Source: JBBRVW01 sp963784645
GTDB taxonomy: Bacteria; Actinomycetota; Actinomycetes; JACCUZ01
Direction of reading: 5' to 3'
NCBI GenBank assembly: GCA_963784645.1
Contig: CAWARY010000011.1
Span: 287,996 to 351,995, forward strand
Length of the DNA: 64,000 nucleotides
How positions within the stretch are numbered: the first letter of the stretch is position 1; each line of letters starts with the position of its first letter. The position numbers were made by a program, and so were the translations under genes. Below the pieces are notes generated by a model. It saw nothing but the letters and a program-made list of their open reading frames with translations. It was not told where the DNA came from and made no database searches. Positions 7,922 through 15,991 of the stretch are shown piece by piece.

Positions 7922-7936
7922 GTACCAATCGGGTAC
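7922..7936. promoter_or_regulatory. Inverted repeat upstream of the hydrogenase promoter (possible operator)
   Basis: GTACC and GGTAC form a perfect 5-bp inverted repeat separated by 5 bases, placed 18 bases upstream of the -35 box. The location fits an activator site. No regulator gene is next to it, so which protein binds is unknown. Confidence 0.35.
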
Positions 7937-8013
7937 GCCGGGTCACCGGCGACGGTGCCTCGGCCGCGGCGCGCTGCCCGGTAGCCGGGGCCGCTCGTGG
8001 CTACTGGTGCGGT

Positions 8014-8748
8014 TCATTCGGCGGACGTGAGCCGGATCGACCGCAGCCGGTGCCCGGCCAGCCAGGTGCCGCCGACCACGACCACCAGGAGCATCACCAC
8101 GGAGATCTGCGGCCGGACCGCGGCGGTGATGCCCAGTCGCTCGGCGTCGTCGCCGACGACGGAGCGGGTCACGGCGAGCGCCCACTGCTGGATGCTGATG
8201 CCCTGCGCGCCGAGCACGAGCCCGCCGATGGCGGTCTCCCACACAAGCGTGTAGATCAGCCCGATGACGACGGCGTTGCGGTTGAGCACGGACAGCAGCA
8301 GGAACAGCGCGCAGTAGGCCGCGCCGCCGGCGAACGCTCCGAGCCCGTACGCGACCGCGAGGCCCTCGCGGCCACCGACCAGGATCCACCCGGAGACCAG
8401 CACAGGCAGGGCACCGAACACCGTGGTGACGGCGACCGCGACCGCCAGCTTGGTCACGACGATGACGTGCCGGCTGATGGGCTTGCTCAGCAGGTAGACG
8501 ATCGAGCCGTCGTCGATCTCGCCCCCGAGGGCCCCGGTGCCGGCGATCAACGAGAGCAGCGGGACGACGGTCGCGATCGCGAACGTGCCGAGCAGCCCGA
8601 CGGTGACGTCGGCCCGCGAGGACTCCTGGACCGCGAGCCGCAGGACGATCGACAGGCCCAGCAGCGCCCCCGGCAGCACGAGCAGCAGCAGCGCGCGCCG
8701 GCGGCCGAGCAGAGTGCGCGCGGTGAGCATCGCGATCGTGGCGTTCAT
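8014..8748 (-). CDS. ABC-2 type exporter permease
   Basis: The 244-residue protein has six hydrophobic segments (about residues 15-38, 50-70, 100-122, 130-160, 165-185 and 215-235) and a GGEIDDGSIVYLLSKPISR loop typical of ABC-2 permeases in exporters. It starts at ATG 8748 overlapping the stop of the ATPase gene (ATGA), so the two are made together. It is the last gene of a four-gene ATPase/permease set. The substrate is not indicated by sequence. An antimicrobial, lipid or copper-related export function would all be possible. Confidence 0.88.
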   Translation of the reverse strand: MNATIAMLTARTLLGRRRALLLLVLPGALLGLSIVLRLAVQESSRADVTVGLLGTFAIATVVPLLSLIAGTGALGGEIDDGSIVYLLSKPISRHVIVVTKLAVAVAVTTVFGALPVLVSGWILVGGREGLAVAYGLGAFAGGAAYCALFLLLSVLNRNAVVIGLIYTLVWETAIGGLVLGAQGISIQQWALAVTRSVVGDDAERLGITAAVRPQISVVMLLVVVVGGTWLAGHRLRSIRLTSAE

Positions 8749-9653
8749 CGCGCCACCAGATAGGCGAAGACGCTCTCCAGCGACTCGTCCGACGGCGACA
8801 CGTCCAGCAGCCGGATGCCGTGCTGCCGCGCCAGCTGGGGGAGCACGTGCACGAACCGCCCGTAGTCGCTGGACTGCACCCGCAGGGTGTCGCCCAGGTC
8901 GACCGACGAGGCACAGCCGTCGGCGATCACGGCCGCGGCGAGTGCCCGGTCGTCGCTGGACGAGACGGAGAACCGGTGCGGTCGCTCGGTCATCAGCCGC
9001 CGGATCTCGCGGAAGTCGCCGGACGCCGCGTGCCTGCCGGCGACCATGACCTCGATGGTGCCCGCGATCTCCTCGACCTCCTCGAGGATGTGCGAGCTGA
9101 ACAGCACCGTGCGGCCCTCGGCACCGAGCTGGTGCAGCAGCGCCATGAGGTGCAGCCGCTGCCGCGGGTCCATGCCGTTGAAGGGCTCGTCCAGCAGCAG
9201 GACGGCAGGGTCGTGCACGAGGGCGGAGGCCATCTTCACCCGTTGCTTCATGCCCTTGGAGTACGTGCCGATCTCGCGGTCCGACGCGTCGGTCATCTCG
9301 ACCAGGTCGAGCGCCCGCCCGGCCGCGGCAGGCGGGTCGGGGAGCCGCTGCAGACGGGCGTTGGCGACGACGAACGCCCAGCCGGTCACGACGTCGTAGG
9401 CCGCCTCCGTCTCCGGGACGATGCCGATCTGCCGGTAGACCGCCTCGCGCTGCCACACCGGCTCGCCGTCGAGCAGGACCGAGCCGGCCGAGGGCGGCAG
9501 GAAGCCGCCCATCATCGAGATGAGTGTCGACTTGCCGGCGCCGTTCGGCCCGAGCAGTCCGGTGACGCCCGGGCCGATCGTCATCGACACGTCGTTGACG
9601 GCGACCACGTCGCCGTACCAGCGGGAGACCGCGTCGAGCACGACGGTGCTCAC
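8745..9653 (-). CDS. ABC transporter ATP-binding protein (ABC-2 exporter)
   Basis: This 302-residue ATPase shows Walker A GPNGAGKST near residue 35, the signature TYSKGMKQR and Walker B VLLLDEPFNGMDP, followed by the SSHILEEVE switch region. The C-terminal about 90 residues form the extra domain common in ABC-2 exporter ATPases. GTG 9653 overlaps the stop of the upstream permease gene, and the in-frame residues before it look like shadow translation. It should energise the permease encoded just downstream. Confidence 0.92.
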   Translation of the reverse strand: MSTVVLDAVSRWYGDVVAVNDVSMTIGPGVTGLLGPNGAGKSTLISMMGGFLPPSAGSVLLDGEPVWQREAVYRQIGIVPETEAAYDVVTGWAFVVANARLQRLPDPPAAAGRALDLVEMTDASDREIGTYSKGMKQRVKMASALVHDPAVLLLDEPFNGMDPRQRLHLMALLHQLGAEGRTVLFSSHILEEVEEIAGTIEVMVAGRHAASGDFREIRRLMTERPHRFSVSSSDDRALAAAVIADGCASSVDLGDTLRVQSSDYGRFVHVLPQLARQHGIRLLDVSPSDESLESVFAYLVAR

Positions 9654-10537
9654 GAGGCGGTCACCCGGCGGTAGCGCCGCACCAGCAGCAGGTAGCAGGC
9701 GGCGACGAACGCGACGACGACGAGCGCGAAGACCGGCCCGCCGGCGGCGCCGGGCGGACCGGTCACGGTCGACGACTCGGCGCCGAGTGCCCACACCTGC
9801 ACCCCGTCGACGAGCGGGTAGGGCGCGATCAGGCCGCTCCAGCCGGCGAGGACCGCGTGGCCCTGGTCCTGGGCGACCCCCTGCGCGATCGCCGAGACCC
9901 CGCCCAGCACGAGGATGACCGCGACGATGGCGGCCACCCCGATGCCCCGGCGCGGCGTCCAGGCCGCGACGAGCAGCCCCAGCGACGCGAGCACCACGGC
10001 GAAGACCACTGCTCCGGCCAGGCCCGCGAGCAGGTCGCGGGTGTTGTGCCAGAAGGGCAGGCCGCCGAGCAGTGCCCCGCCGTAGAGGACGAGCAGCGGT
10101 GCTGCCAGCAGGACGAAGACCGCCGCCGACATCGCCGCGAGCTTGGCCCGCACGTAGGACCGCCGTGACAGCGGCCGGGAGAAGTACAGCTCGACCACCC
10201 GGAACCGCAGGTCGCGCGACACGCTCTGCGGTGCCTGCGCCGCGACGAAGACCGTCGACACGACGCCGAGGCGGATCGCGTAGGAGGTGTACGCGAAGGG
10301 CAGCTCGTCGGCTCCGCTGAGGACGACGATGGCCGCCACGACCAGGGCCGGGACCACCATGACCGCGAGCAGCAGGACAGGCATCACCTTGGACCTGGTG
10401 CTGCGCCCGAGCCCGAAGGCGCCGCGCAGGCTGGCGACGGCCAGCGAGCGCTCGATGTACGGCAGCCCGAGTCGCGGTCCGTCGTAGCTGCGGTAGCCGA
10501 TGTCGTGGATGGCTCCGGTCTCGCGCGGCACCGTCAC
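9650..10537 (-). CDS. ABC-2 type exporter permease
   Basis: This 295-residue membrane protein has a cytoplasmic N-terminus with the conserved IGYRSYDGPR motif, then six hydrophobic segments, with QSVSRDLRFRVVELYFSRPLSR between spans 2 and 3, a typical ABC-2 loop. GTG 10537 overlaps the upstream ATPase stop (GTGA). It pairs with the ATPase at 10534-11442, while the downstream ATPase pairs with its own permease, so the operon encodes two half-systems or one hetero-complex. Confidence 0.88.
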   Translation of the reverse strand: MTVPRETGAIHDIGYRSYDGPRLGLPYIERSLAVASLRGAFGLGRSTRSKVMPVLLLAVMVVPALVVAAIVVLSGADELPFAYTSYAIRLGVVSTVFVAAQAPQSVSRDLRFRVVELYFSRPLSRRSYVRAKLAAMSAAVFVLLAAPLLVLYGGALLGGLPFWHNTRDLLAGLAGAVVFAVVLASLGLLVAAWTPRRGIGVAAIVAVILVLGGVSAIAQGVAQDQGHAVLAGWSGLIAPYPLVDGVQVWALGAESSTVTGPPGAAGGPVFALVVVAFVAACYLLLVRRYRRVTAS

Positions 10538-11442
10538 GAGGCCGCCTCGTCGCGGAACATGTCGAGCATGTGCTGCCGGCCCTGCTGCAGCCGGACCAGG
10601 CCGACCCCGAGCTCGGCGACGACGTCGCGCACCGTGTCGTACGTGGACTCGTCGACCAGCTCGACCTGGAGCAGCTCGCCGGAGCGCCGGACCGTCAGCC
10701 CGGCGGCGGCGAAGGCCGTCTCGGCATCGGCGCCGCGGTCGCTCACCTCGACCGTGAGGTTCTGCGTCAGTGCGGTCACGGCGGAAGTCGCCGCGGCGCG
10801 CATCAAGCGGCCGCCGTCGATGACGACGACGTGGTCGCACACCCGCTCCAGCTCGCCCATCAGGTGCGAGGTCACGACCACGGAGATGCCGAACACCGTG
10901 CCGATCCTGCGGATGAGGGCGAGCATCTCGTCGCGACCCGCGGGGTCCAGGCCGTTGGTCGGCTCGTCGAGCAGCACCAGCCTCGGGTCGTGCGCGAGGG
11001 CCTGGGCGAGCTTCACGCGCTGCTTCATGCCGGTCGAGTAGCCGCCGATCGGCCGGTAGCGCTCCTCGAAGAGGCCGACGTGCCGGAGGGTGTCGGCCGC
11101 GCGCTCGCGGGCGGCCGTGGTGGGCAGGCCCGACATCCGGGCGAGGTGCACGACCAGCTCGGTGGCGGTCACGTCCGGCGGCAGGCAGTCGTGCTCCGGC
11201 ATGTAGCCGACCAGCTCGCGGATCCGGGTCCCGTCGGTGGCGACGTCGAGGTCCAGGACCTGGGCCGTCCCGGACGTCGCAGGTGCCAGCCCGAGCAAGA
11301 TCTTGATCAGCGTCGACTTGCCCGCGCCGTTCGCGCCGACCAGCCCCGTGACGCCCGGCGGGAACTCGACGGAGAGGTCGGCCAGGGCCGTCACGCGCGA
11401 GCCGAACCGCTTCGTCAGCCCGGTGGTGACGATCATCGACAT
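10534..11442 (-). CDS. ABC transporter ATP-binding protein (ABC-2 exporter)
   Basis: A 302-residue ATPase with Walker A GANGAGKST (about residue 38), signature GYSTGMKQR, Walker B LVLLDEPTNGLDP and the switch histidine in VVTSHLMGE. It is the first gene of the four-gene exporter operon and starts at an ATG 38 bases after the phosphatase gene ends, so read-through from the rsbQP-like pair is possible. No separate promoter is obvious. Substrate unknown. Confidence 0.92.
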   Translation of the reverse strand: MSMIVTTGLTKRFGSRVTALADLSVEFPPGVTGLVGANGAGKSTLIKILLGLAPATSGTAQVLDLDVATDGTRIRELVGYMPEHDCLPPDVTATELVVHLARMSGLPTTAARERAADTLRHVGLFEERYRPIGGYSTGMKQRVKLAQALAHDPRLVLLDEPTNGLDPAGRDEMLALIRRIGTVFGISVVVTSHLMGELERVCDHVVVIDGGRLMRAAATSAVTALTQNLTVEVSDRGADAETAFAAAGLTVRRSGELLQVELVDESTYDTVRDVVAELGVGLVRLQQGRQHMLDMFRDEAAS

Positions 11443-11480
11443 CGCGTCAGCCTAGGCCGCGCGCGCCGGGGCGCTCGCAC

Positions 11481-13124
11481 TCAGGCCGACGCACTGCCCG
11501 GCCAGCCGAGAACGAGCAGGCAGACGTCGTCGCCCGTCGGTCCGGACCCGAGGATCGCGTCGGCGATGACCTCGGCGAGGCCGGCGACTGCATGGTCCGC
11601 GTGCTGCTCGAGGACGCCGCCTAGCGCGTCGATGCACTCGTCCAAGGGAGCGTCACGGCGCTCCACCAGCCCGTCGCTGTAGAGGGCGAGCCGGCTTCCC
11701 GGCCCCAGGACCGTGTGGGCCTGCGTGCGCCGGTGGTTCCCGAAGTGCGCGCCGAGCGGGGTGGAGCGGCCGCCCCAGAGCTGCGCCGTGCTGCGACCGG
11801 GTGTCACGACGAGGGGCGGCGGGTGGCCCGCACAGGCGTAGACGAGCGATCCGTCGCGCAGGTCCAGCTCGGCGTAGGCCAGGGTCGCCGTCTGCGCAGC
11901 GGGGACGTCCTCGACGAAGTCGTCCAGCCGCTGCAGCAGCAGGGCCGGCCCGGAGTCGACGGTCGCGAGGGCCCGGACGGCGCTGCGCAGCTGTCCCATG
12001 GCGGCCGCCGCGTGCAGCCCGCGCCCGACGACGTCGCCGACCACCAGGGCGACCCGGTCGGCGTCGACGGCGAACGCGTCGAACCAGTCGCCGCCGACCT
12101 GCATGCCGTCGACGGCGGGCCGGTAGCAGGCCGAGACCTCGAGCCGGGCGTCGGTCGGCAGCCCGGTCGGCAGCATGCTCGCCTGCAGCGTCGTCGCGAC
12201 CCGGGCCTGCTGGTCGCTGAGCCGCGCCCGGTCCAGCGCCTGCCCGGCCTGGCTCCCCAGCGTCGCGAGCAGCCGCAGGTGGTCCGGCGCGGTCCCGGTC
12301 TCCGGCACGACCAGTCCGAGCGCACCGAGGGTCCGGTCGCCGGAGACGAGCGGGGCCAGGAGCAGCCGGCCGCCGTCGACGCCGAGCCGGGCGCGGGCGG
12401 CATCCTCGCTGGAACCGCCGTCACCGGTGACGATCCGGCCGTCACGCAGGGCGTCGGCGCCCGGCAGCTCGTCGCGGGCGAGGTCGTCGCCAGGGCCGGT
12501 CCAGGTCCACCCCGTCGCACCGGATCCCTGCAGCCACACCCCGCTGACGCGGGCGCCGAGGACCTCGGGGCCTGCGGAGGCCATCACCCGGCACACGTCG
12601 TCGACCGACGAGGCGGCGGCCAGCGCCGCCACCACGGTCTCGAGACCGGTCACCCAGGCGGTGGCCTGCTCGGCCCGGCGGCGCGCGGCGAGCAGCTCCC
12701 GCTCGTACTCCTTGCGGTCGCTCGCGTCGAACACCGAGGTCCGCACGCCGAGCACGGTGCCGTCCTCGCCGACGAGCTGGCGGGCGTTGAGCAGGACGGG
12801 CAGCAGGGTGCCGTCGGCACGCACCACATCCATGGCGATCGCGCGGACGGAGCCCTGCATCCGCAGGAGCGGCGCGTAGTGGGTCTCGTGGTAGATCCGG
12901 CTGCCCGCGCTGAGCACGTCGCTCAGCCTCCGTCGGTCGACCAGCTCGTCACGGGTGTAGCCGGTCCACGACAGGAACGTCTGGTTCACCCTGGCCAGCC
13001 GTCCGTCGGCGTACGCCGAGAGGTAGCCGCACGGCGCGTTCTCGAAGAGGTCCTCAGCGCTGTCGTGCCTACGGGCGGCCGACGCCGACCGTTCCTCGGT
13101 GCTCCTCCGCGGGGCGTCCGTCAC
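11481..13124 (-). CDS. PAS-GAF-PP2C phosphatase, RsbP-like
   Basis: A 547-residue soluble sensor phosphatase. Residues about 22-140 form a PAS domain (GYLSAYADGRLARVN... FLSWTGYTRDEL), about 160-300 a GAF domain, and about 325-545 a SpoIIE-type PP2C domain with metal-binding aspartates in GGDWFDAF (Asp346, Asp349), GDVVGRG (Asp364) and a final GDDVCLLVL. In Bacillus, RsbP (PAS-PP2C) removes phosphate from the anti-anti-sigma factor under energy stress and needs RsbQ. The neighbouring gene, 13 bases upstream in the same operon, is an RsbQ homologue, which makes an RsbP-like role likely. The extra GAF domain is a difference from Bacillus RsbP. Confidence 0.88.
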   Translation of the reverse strand: MTDAPRRSTEERSASAARRHDSAEDLFENAPCGYLSAYADGRLARVNQTFLSWTGYTRDELVDRRRLSDVLSAGSRIYHETHYAPLLRMQGSVRAIAMDVVRADGTLLPVLLNARQLVGEDGTVLGVRTSVFDASDRKEYERELLAARRRAEQATAWVTGLETVVAALAAASSVDDVCRVMASAGPEVLGARVSGVWLQGSGATGWTWTGPGDDLARDELPGADALRDGRIVTGDGGSSEDAARARLGVDGGRLLLAPLVSGDRTLGALGLVVPETGTAPDHLRLLATLGSQAGQALDRARLSDQQARVATTLQASMLPTGLPTDARLEVSACYRPAVDGMQVGGDWFDAFAVDADRVALVVGDVVGRGLHAAAAMGQLRSAVRALATVDSGPALLLQRLDDFVEDVPAAQTATLAYAELDLRDGSLVYACAGHPPPLVVTPGRSTAQLWGGRSTPLGAHFGNHRRTQAHTVLGPGSRLALYSDGLVERRDAPLDECIDALGGVLEQHADHAVAGLAEVIADAILGSGPTGDDVCLLVLGWPGSASA

Positions 13125-13137
13125 GAAGCGCCCGGGA

Positions 13138-13944
13138 TCAGGCCGGCTGAGGCGCGAGGAAGGAGGAGATGGCGGCGACGGTCTCCGCGGGCGCGCTGAG
13201 GTTCGGGCAGTGGCCGGTCGCGTCCAGCATGACGAACGTGCTCCCGGCGATGTGCTCGTGGACGTAGCGACCGACGGTTTCCGGTGCGATGGCGTCGTCG
13301 GAGCACTGCAGCACGAGGGTGGGGACCGTCACGCCGGCGAGGTCGGCGCGGTTGTCGGAGGTGAAGGTGACCCGGGCGAACCGCCGGGCGATCTCGGGGT
13401 CGGTGCGGCAGAAGCTGTTGGTCAGCTCGCTGCCGAGCTCAGGCCGGTCGGGGTTGCCCATGATGACCGGCGCCATCGCCGAGGACCAGCCGAGGTAGTT
13501 GCTGTCGAGCGACTCGAGCAGGCCGTCGATGTCGGCCTGGGTGAACCCACCGACGTACGCCTCGTCGTCGATGTACCGCGGGGAGGGCCCGATGAGCACC
13601 AGCCGACCTATCCGGTCCGGCGCGCGGGACGCGGCGAGCACGCCGATCGTCGCGCTGACCGAGTGGCCGACGAAGACGGCGTCGGTGAGGTCGAGGGCGG
13701 CCAGGATCTCGACGACGTCGTCCGCGTAGCCGCCGAGTGTCGCGTACCGGTCGACGTCGTAGGCGGAGAGCGCGGAGCCACCGGCGCCGACGTGGTCGAA
13801 CAGCACGACCCGGTGGGTCGCCTCGAATGCCGGCGCGACGTAGCGCCACATGTTCTGGTCGCAGCCGAAGCCATGCGCGAGCACCAGGGCCGGGCCGTCG
13901 GGCACGCCGGACACGGTCACGTTGTTGCGCAGCAGGACGTCCAC
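13138..13944 (-). CDS. rsbQ: RsbQ-like alpha/beta hydrolase
   Basis: This 268-residue protein matches Bacillus RsbQ closely along its length from memory: GFGCDQNMWR, VLFDHVGAGGS, FVGHSVSA, GPSPRYIDD, LQCSDD and GHCPN. The catalytic triad would be Ser95 (GHSVS), Asp216 or Asp217, and His245, nearly the RsbQ numbering. RsbQ is required for the RsbP phosphatase to respond to energy stress, perhaps by supplying a small ligand. The RsbP-like phosphatase gene is directly downstream. The plant karrikin/strigolactone receptors KAI2/D14 share this fold. Start ATG; the gene is divergent from the OsmC gene. Confidence 0.9.
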   Translation of the reverse strand: MDVLLRNNVTVSGVPDGPALVLAHGFGCDQNMWRYVAPAFEATHRVVLFDHVGAGGSALSAYDVDRYATLGGYADDVVEILAALDLTDAVFVGHSVSATIGVLAASRAPDRIGRLVLIGPSPRYIDDEAYVGGFTQADIDGLLESLDSNYLGWSSAMAPVIMGNPDRPELGSELTNSFCRTDPEIARRFARVTFTSDNRADLAGVTVPTLVLQCSDDAIAPETVGRYVHEHIAGSTFVMLDATGHCPNLSAPAETVAAISSFLAPQPA

Positions 13945-14047
13945 CGCATGAGCCTATCGGGACAGGCCTGGGCTCGCGGCCGCTCTCGGCCCGGCGTCGC
14001 CCCCACCGGCCTCGCGGTCGGGGTCGCGATCTGGCAGCCTCGCGCGC

Positions 14048-14473
14048 ATGGCTGCACCCACCTACCGCACCGTGAACGTCTCCCGAGGCCCGCACGGGGT
14101 CCTGTCCGCGACCAACGTCCGTGGCGGCACGCTGGTCGTGGGGACCGGCGACGGCCGCGGGTTCACCCCGTCCGAGCTGCTCATGGTCGCGCTCGGCAGC
14201 TGCACGGCCGCCGACGTCGACGCCCTGACGTCCCGGCGGGCGGAGCCGGCGTCCTTCGAGGTGCAGGTGGAGGCCGACAAGGTCCGCGACGAGTCGGGCA
14301 ACCGGCTGGCGAACCTCGTGGTGACCTTCCGGGTGGTCTTCCCGGACGGTGCGACCGGTGACGCCGCACGCGCCGTGCTGCCGGAGGCGGTGCAGCGCTC
14401 GCACGACCGGCTGTGCACCGTGGGCCGCACGATCGAGAGCGGTTGCCCGGTCACCCACCGGGTCGAGGGCTGA
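14048..14473 (+). CDS. OsmC family protein
   Basis: The 141-residue protein shows the OsmC-family core with a reactive Cys52 in ALGSCTAADVD and a second Cys at 123 (RLCTVGRTIES). The family includes thiol peroxidases that reduce organic hydroperoxides, and also less well understood YhfA-type members, which this resembles more. It begins at ATG 14048, divergent from rsbQ (about 100 bp between). Located in the cytoplasm. The exact substrate cannot be told from sequence. Confidence 0.88.
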   Translation: MAAPTYRTVNVSRGPHGVLSATNVRGGTLVVGTGDGRGFTPSELLMVALGSCTAADVDALTSRRAEPASFEVQVEADKVRDESGNRLANLVVTFRVVFPDGATGDAARAVLPEAVQRSHDRLCTVGRTIESGCPVTHRVEG

Positions 14474-14481
14474 CGTGACGC

Positions 14482-15981
14482 GTGCCCGGCCCCGGTCCTG
14501 ACGTCGCGCACCTCCCGGCGCCCTGCCTGGTGGTCCTCGTCGGGCCGGGCGCAGCAGGCAAGTCGACCTGGGCCGCTGCGCAGTTCCCGCCGGATGCCGT
14601 GGTCTCCAGCGACCGGCTGCGCGCCGTGGTCGGGGCCGGGGAGGACGACGTCACCGCCAGCACCGACGCGTTCGCACTGCTCGAGGAGATCGTCCGGCTC
14701 CGGGCCGGCCGTCGCCTCACGACGGTGATCGACACCCTCGGACTGGACCGGGACCGGCGCGCGGCGTGGCGCGAGCTCGCCCACTCGCACCGCCTGCCGT
14801 GCGTGGCGGTTGCCTTCGACACCCCTGCGGCCGAGTGCCGGGCCCGCAACCGGGCCCGGGACAAGCGGATCCCGGCCGACGTCCTCGCCGGACAGCTGCG
14901 CGCCTGGCCCGCGGTCCGCGACGGCCTCGCCGACGAAGGGTTCGACCGGGTGCTGCGGCCGGCGACCGTGCGGGTCGTGGCGGCCCCGTTCGCCGGGGCG
15001 GCGGCCGCAGCGCAGCGGCAGCAGGAGCGGCCGACCGGCCTGCGGTTCGGGCTGCACGTCGGCGAGTTCGTCGCGCCCGGCGGGGCGGGCGGCACCCGCG
15101 ACTGGCTGCGCCAGGTGGCGCTCGCAGCGGAGGCAGCCGGCGTCGACGCGCTGTACGTGATGGACCACTTCCGGCAGATCCCGCAGGTGGGCCGTCCCTT
15201 CGACGACATGCTCGAGAGCTGGACCACGCTGGCCTACCTCGCGGCCTGCACCGAGCGGGTGCGCCTCGGCACGCTCGTCAGCGGGGTCACCTACCGCAAC
15301 GTGGCCCACCTCGCGAAGATCGTCGCGACGCTCGACGTGCTCAGTGGCGGCCGCGCCGTGTGCGGTCTCGGGCTGGCGTGGCACGCGGCGGAGCACCGCG
15401 CCTACGGCTGGGACTTCCCCGCGACCGCGGACCGCTACGCGCTGCTCGAGGACGCGCTGCAGCTGCTGCCCGTGATGTGGGGGCCGGGCAGCAAGCCGTT
15501 CCACGGCCGCGTCCTCGAGGTGCCCGAGACGCTCTGCTACCCGCGCCCGCTCCAGGCGCACGTGCCCGTGGTGCTCGGCGGTGGCGGCGAGCGGCGGACC
15601 CTGCGGCTGGCCGCGCAGCACGCCGACGCCGCCAACGTGACCGGCGCGCTGGACGTCGTAGAGCGCAAGGCAGCCGTGCTGCGCGCGCACTGCGGCGACG
15701 TCGGCCGGGACCCCTCGGACGTCGAGCTGACCCACCTCTCGACCGTGCTGATCGGGCGCGACGACGCGCACGTCGCCCAGCTGGTGGAGGCCCGCCGGCC
15801 ACGCCGCCGCAGCGCCGAGACCTACGCCGCCACGGTGAACGCGGGCACCGTGGCCGATCAGGTGGGACGGTTCCGTGAGCTGGCCGAGGCCGGGGTCGCC
15901 GAGGTGATGGTGCGGCTGCCCGACCTCGCCGACCCGGCCGCCCTCGACCGGCTGGGCCAGGTCGTCGCCGCCTTCCGGTGA
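14482..15981 (+). CDS. Fusion of P-loop kinase-like domain and F420-dependent LLM oxidoreductase
   Basis: A 499-residue protein with two parts. Residues about 13-170 form a small P-loop domain: Walker A GPGAAGKST (21-29), SSDRLR and a VIDTLGLDRDRR segment, like polynucleotide kinase-type phosphotransferases. Residues about 188-499 form a luciferase-like monooxygenase domain (RFGLHVGEF, YVMDHF, LGTLVSGVTYRN, GLGLAWHAAEH, VVLGGGGERRTLRLAAQHAD), the class that uses coenzyme F420. There is no frame break between them. GTG 14482 is 8 bases after the OsmC stop. Some actinobacterial members of this LLM class carry such an N-terminal domain. Substrates of both domains are unknown. Confidence 0.85.
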   Translation: MPGPGPDVAHLPAPCLVVLVGPGAAGKSTWAAAQFPPDAVVSSDRLRAVVGAGEDDVTASTDAFALLEEIVRLRAGRRLTTVIDTLGLDRDRRAAWRELAHSHRLPCVAVAFDTPAAECRARNRARDKRIPADVLAGQLRAWPAVRDGLADEGFDRVLRPATVRVVAAPFAGAAAAAQRQQERPTGLRFGLHVGEFVAPGGAGGTRDWLRQVALAAEAAGVDALYVMDHFRQIPQVGRPFDDMLESWTTLAYLAACTERVRLGTLVSGVTYRNVAHLAKIVATLDVLSGGRAVCGLGLAWHAAEHRAYGWDFPATADRYALLEDALQLLPVMWGPGSKPFHGRVLEVPETLCYPRPLQAHVPVVLGGGGERRTLRLAAQHADAANVTGALDVVERKAAVLRAHCGDVGRDPSDVELTHLSTVLIGRDDAHVAQLVEARRPRRRSAETYAATVNAGTVADQVGRFRELAEAGVAEVMVRLPDLADPAALDRLGQVVAAFR

Positions 15982-15991
15982 CCCGTCCCGG

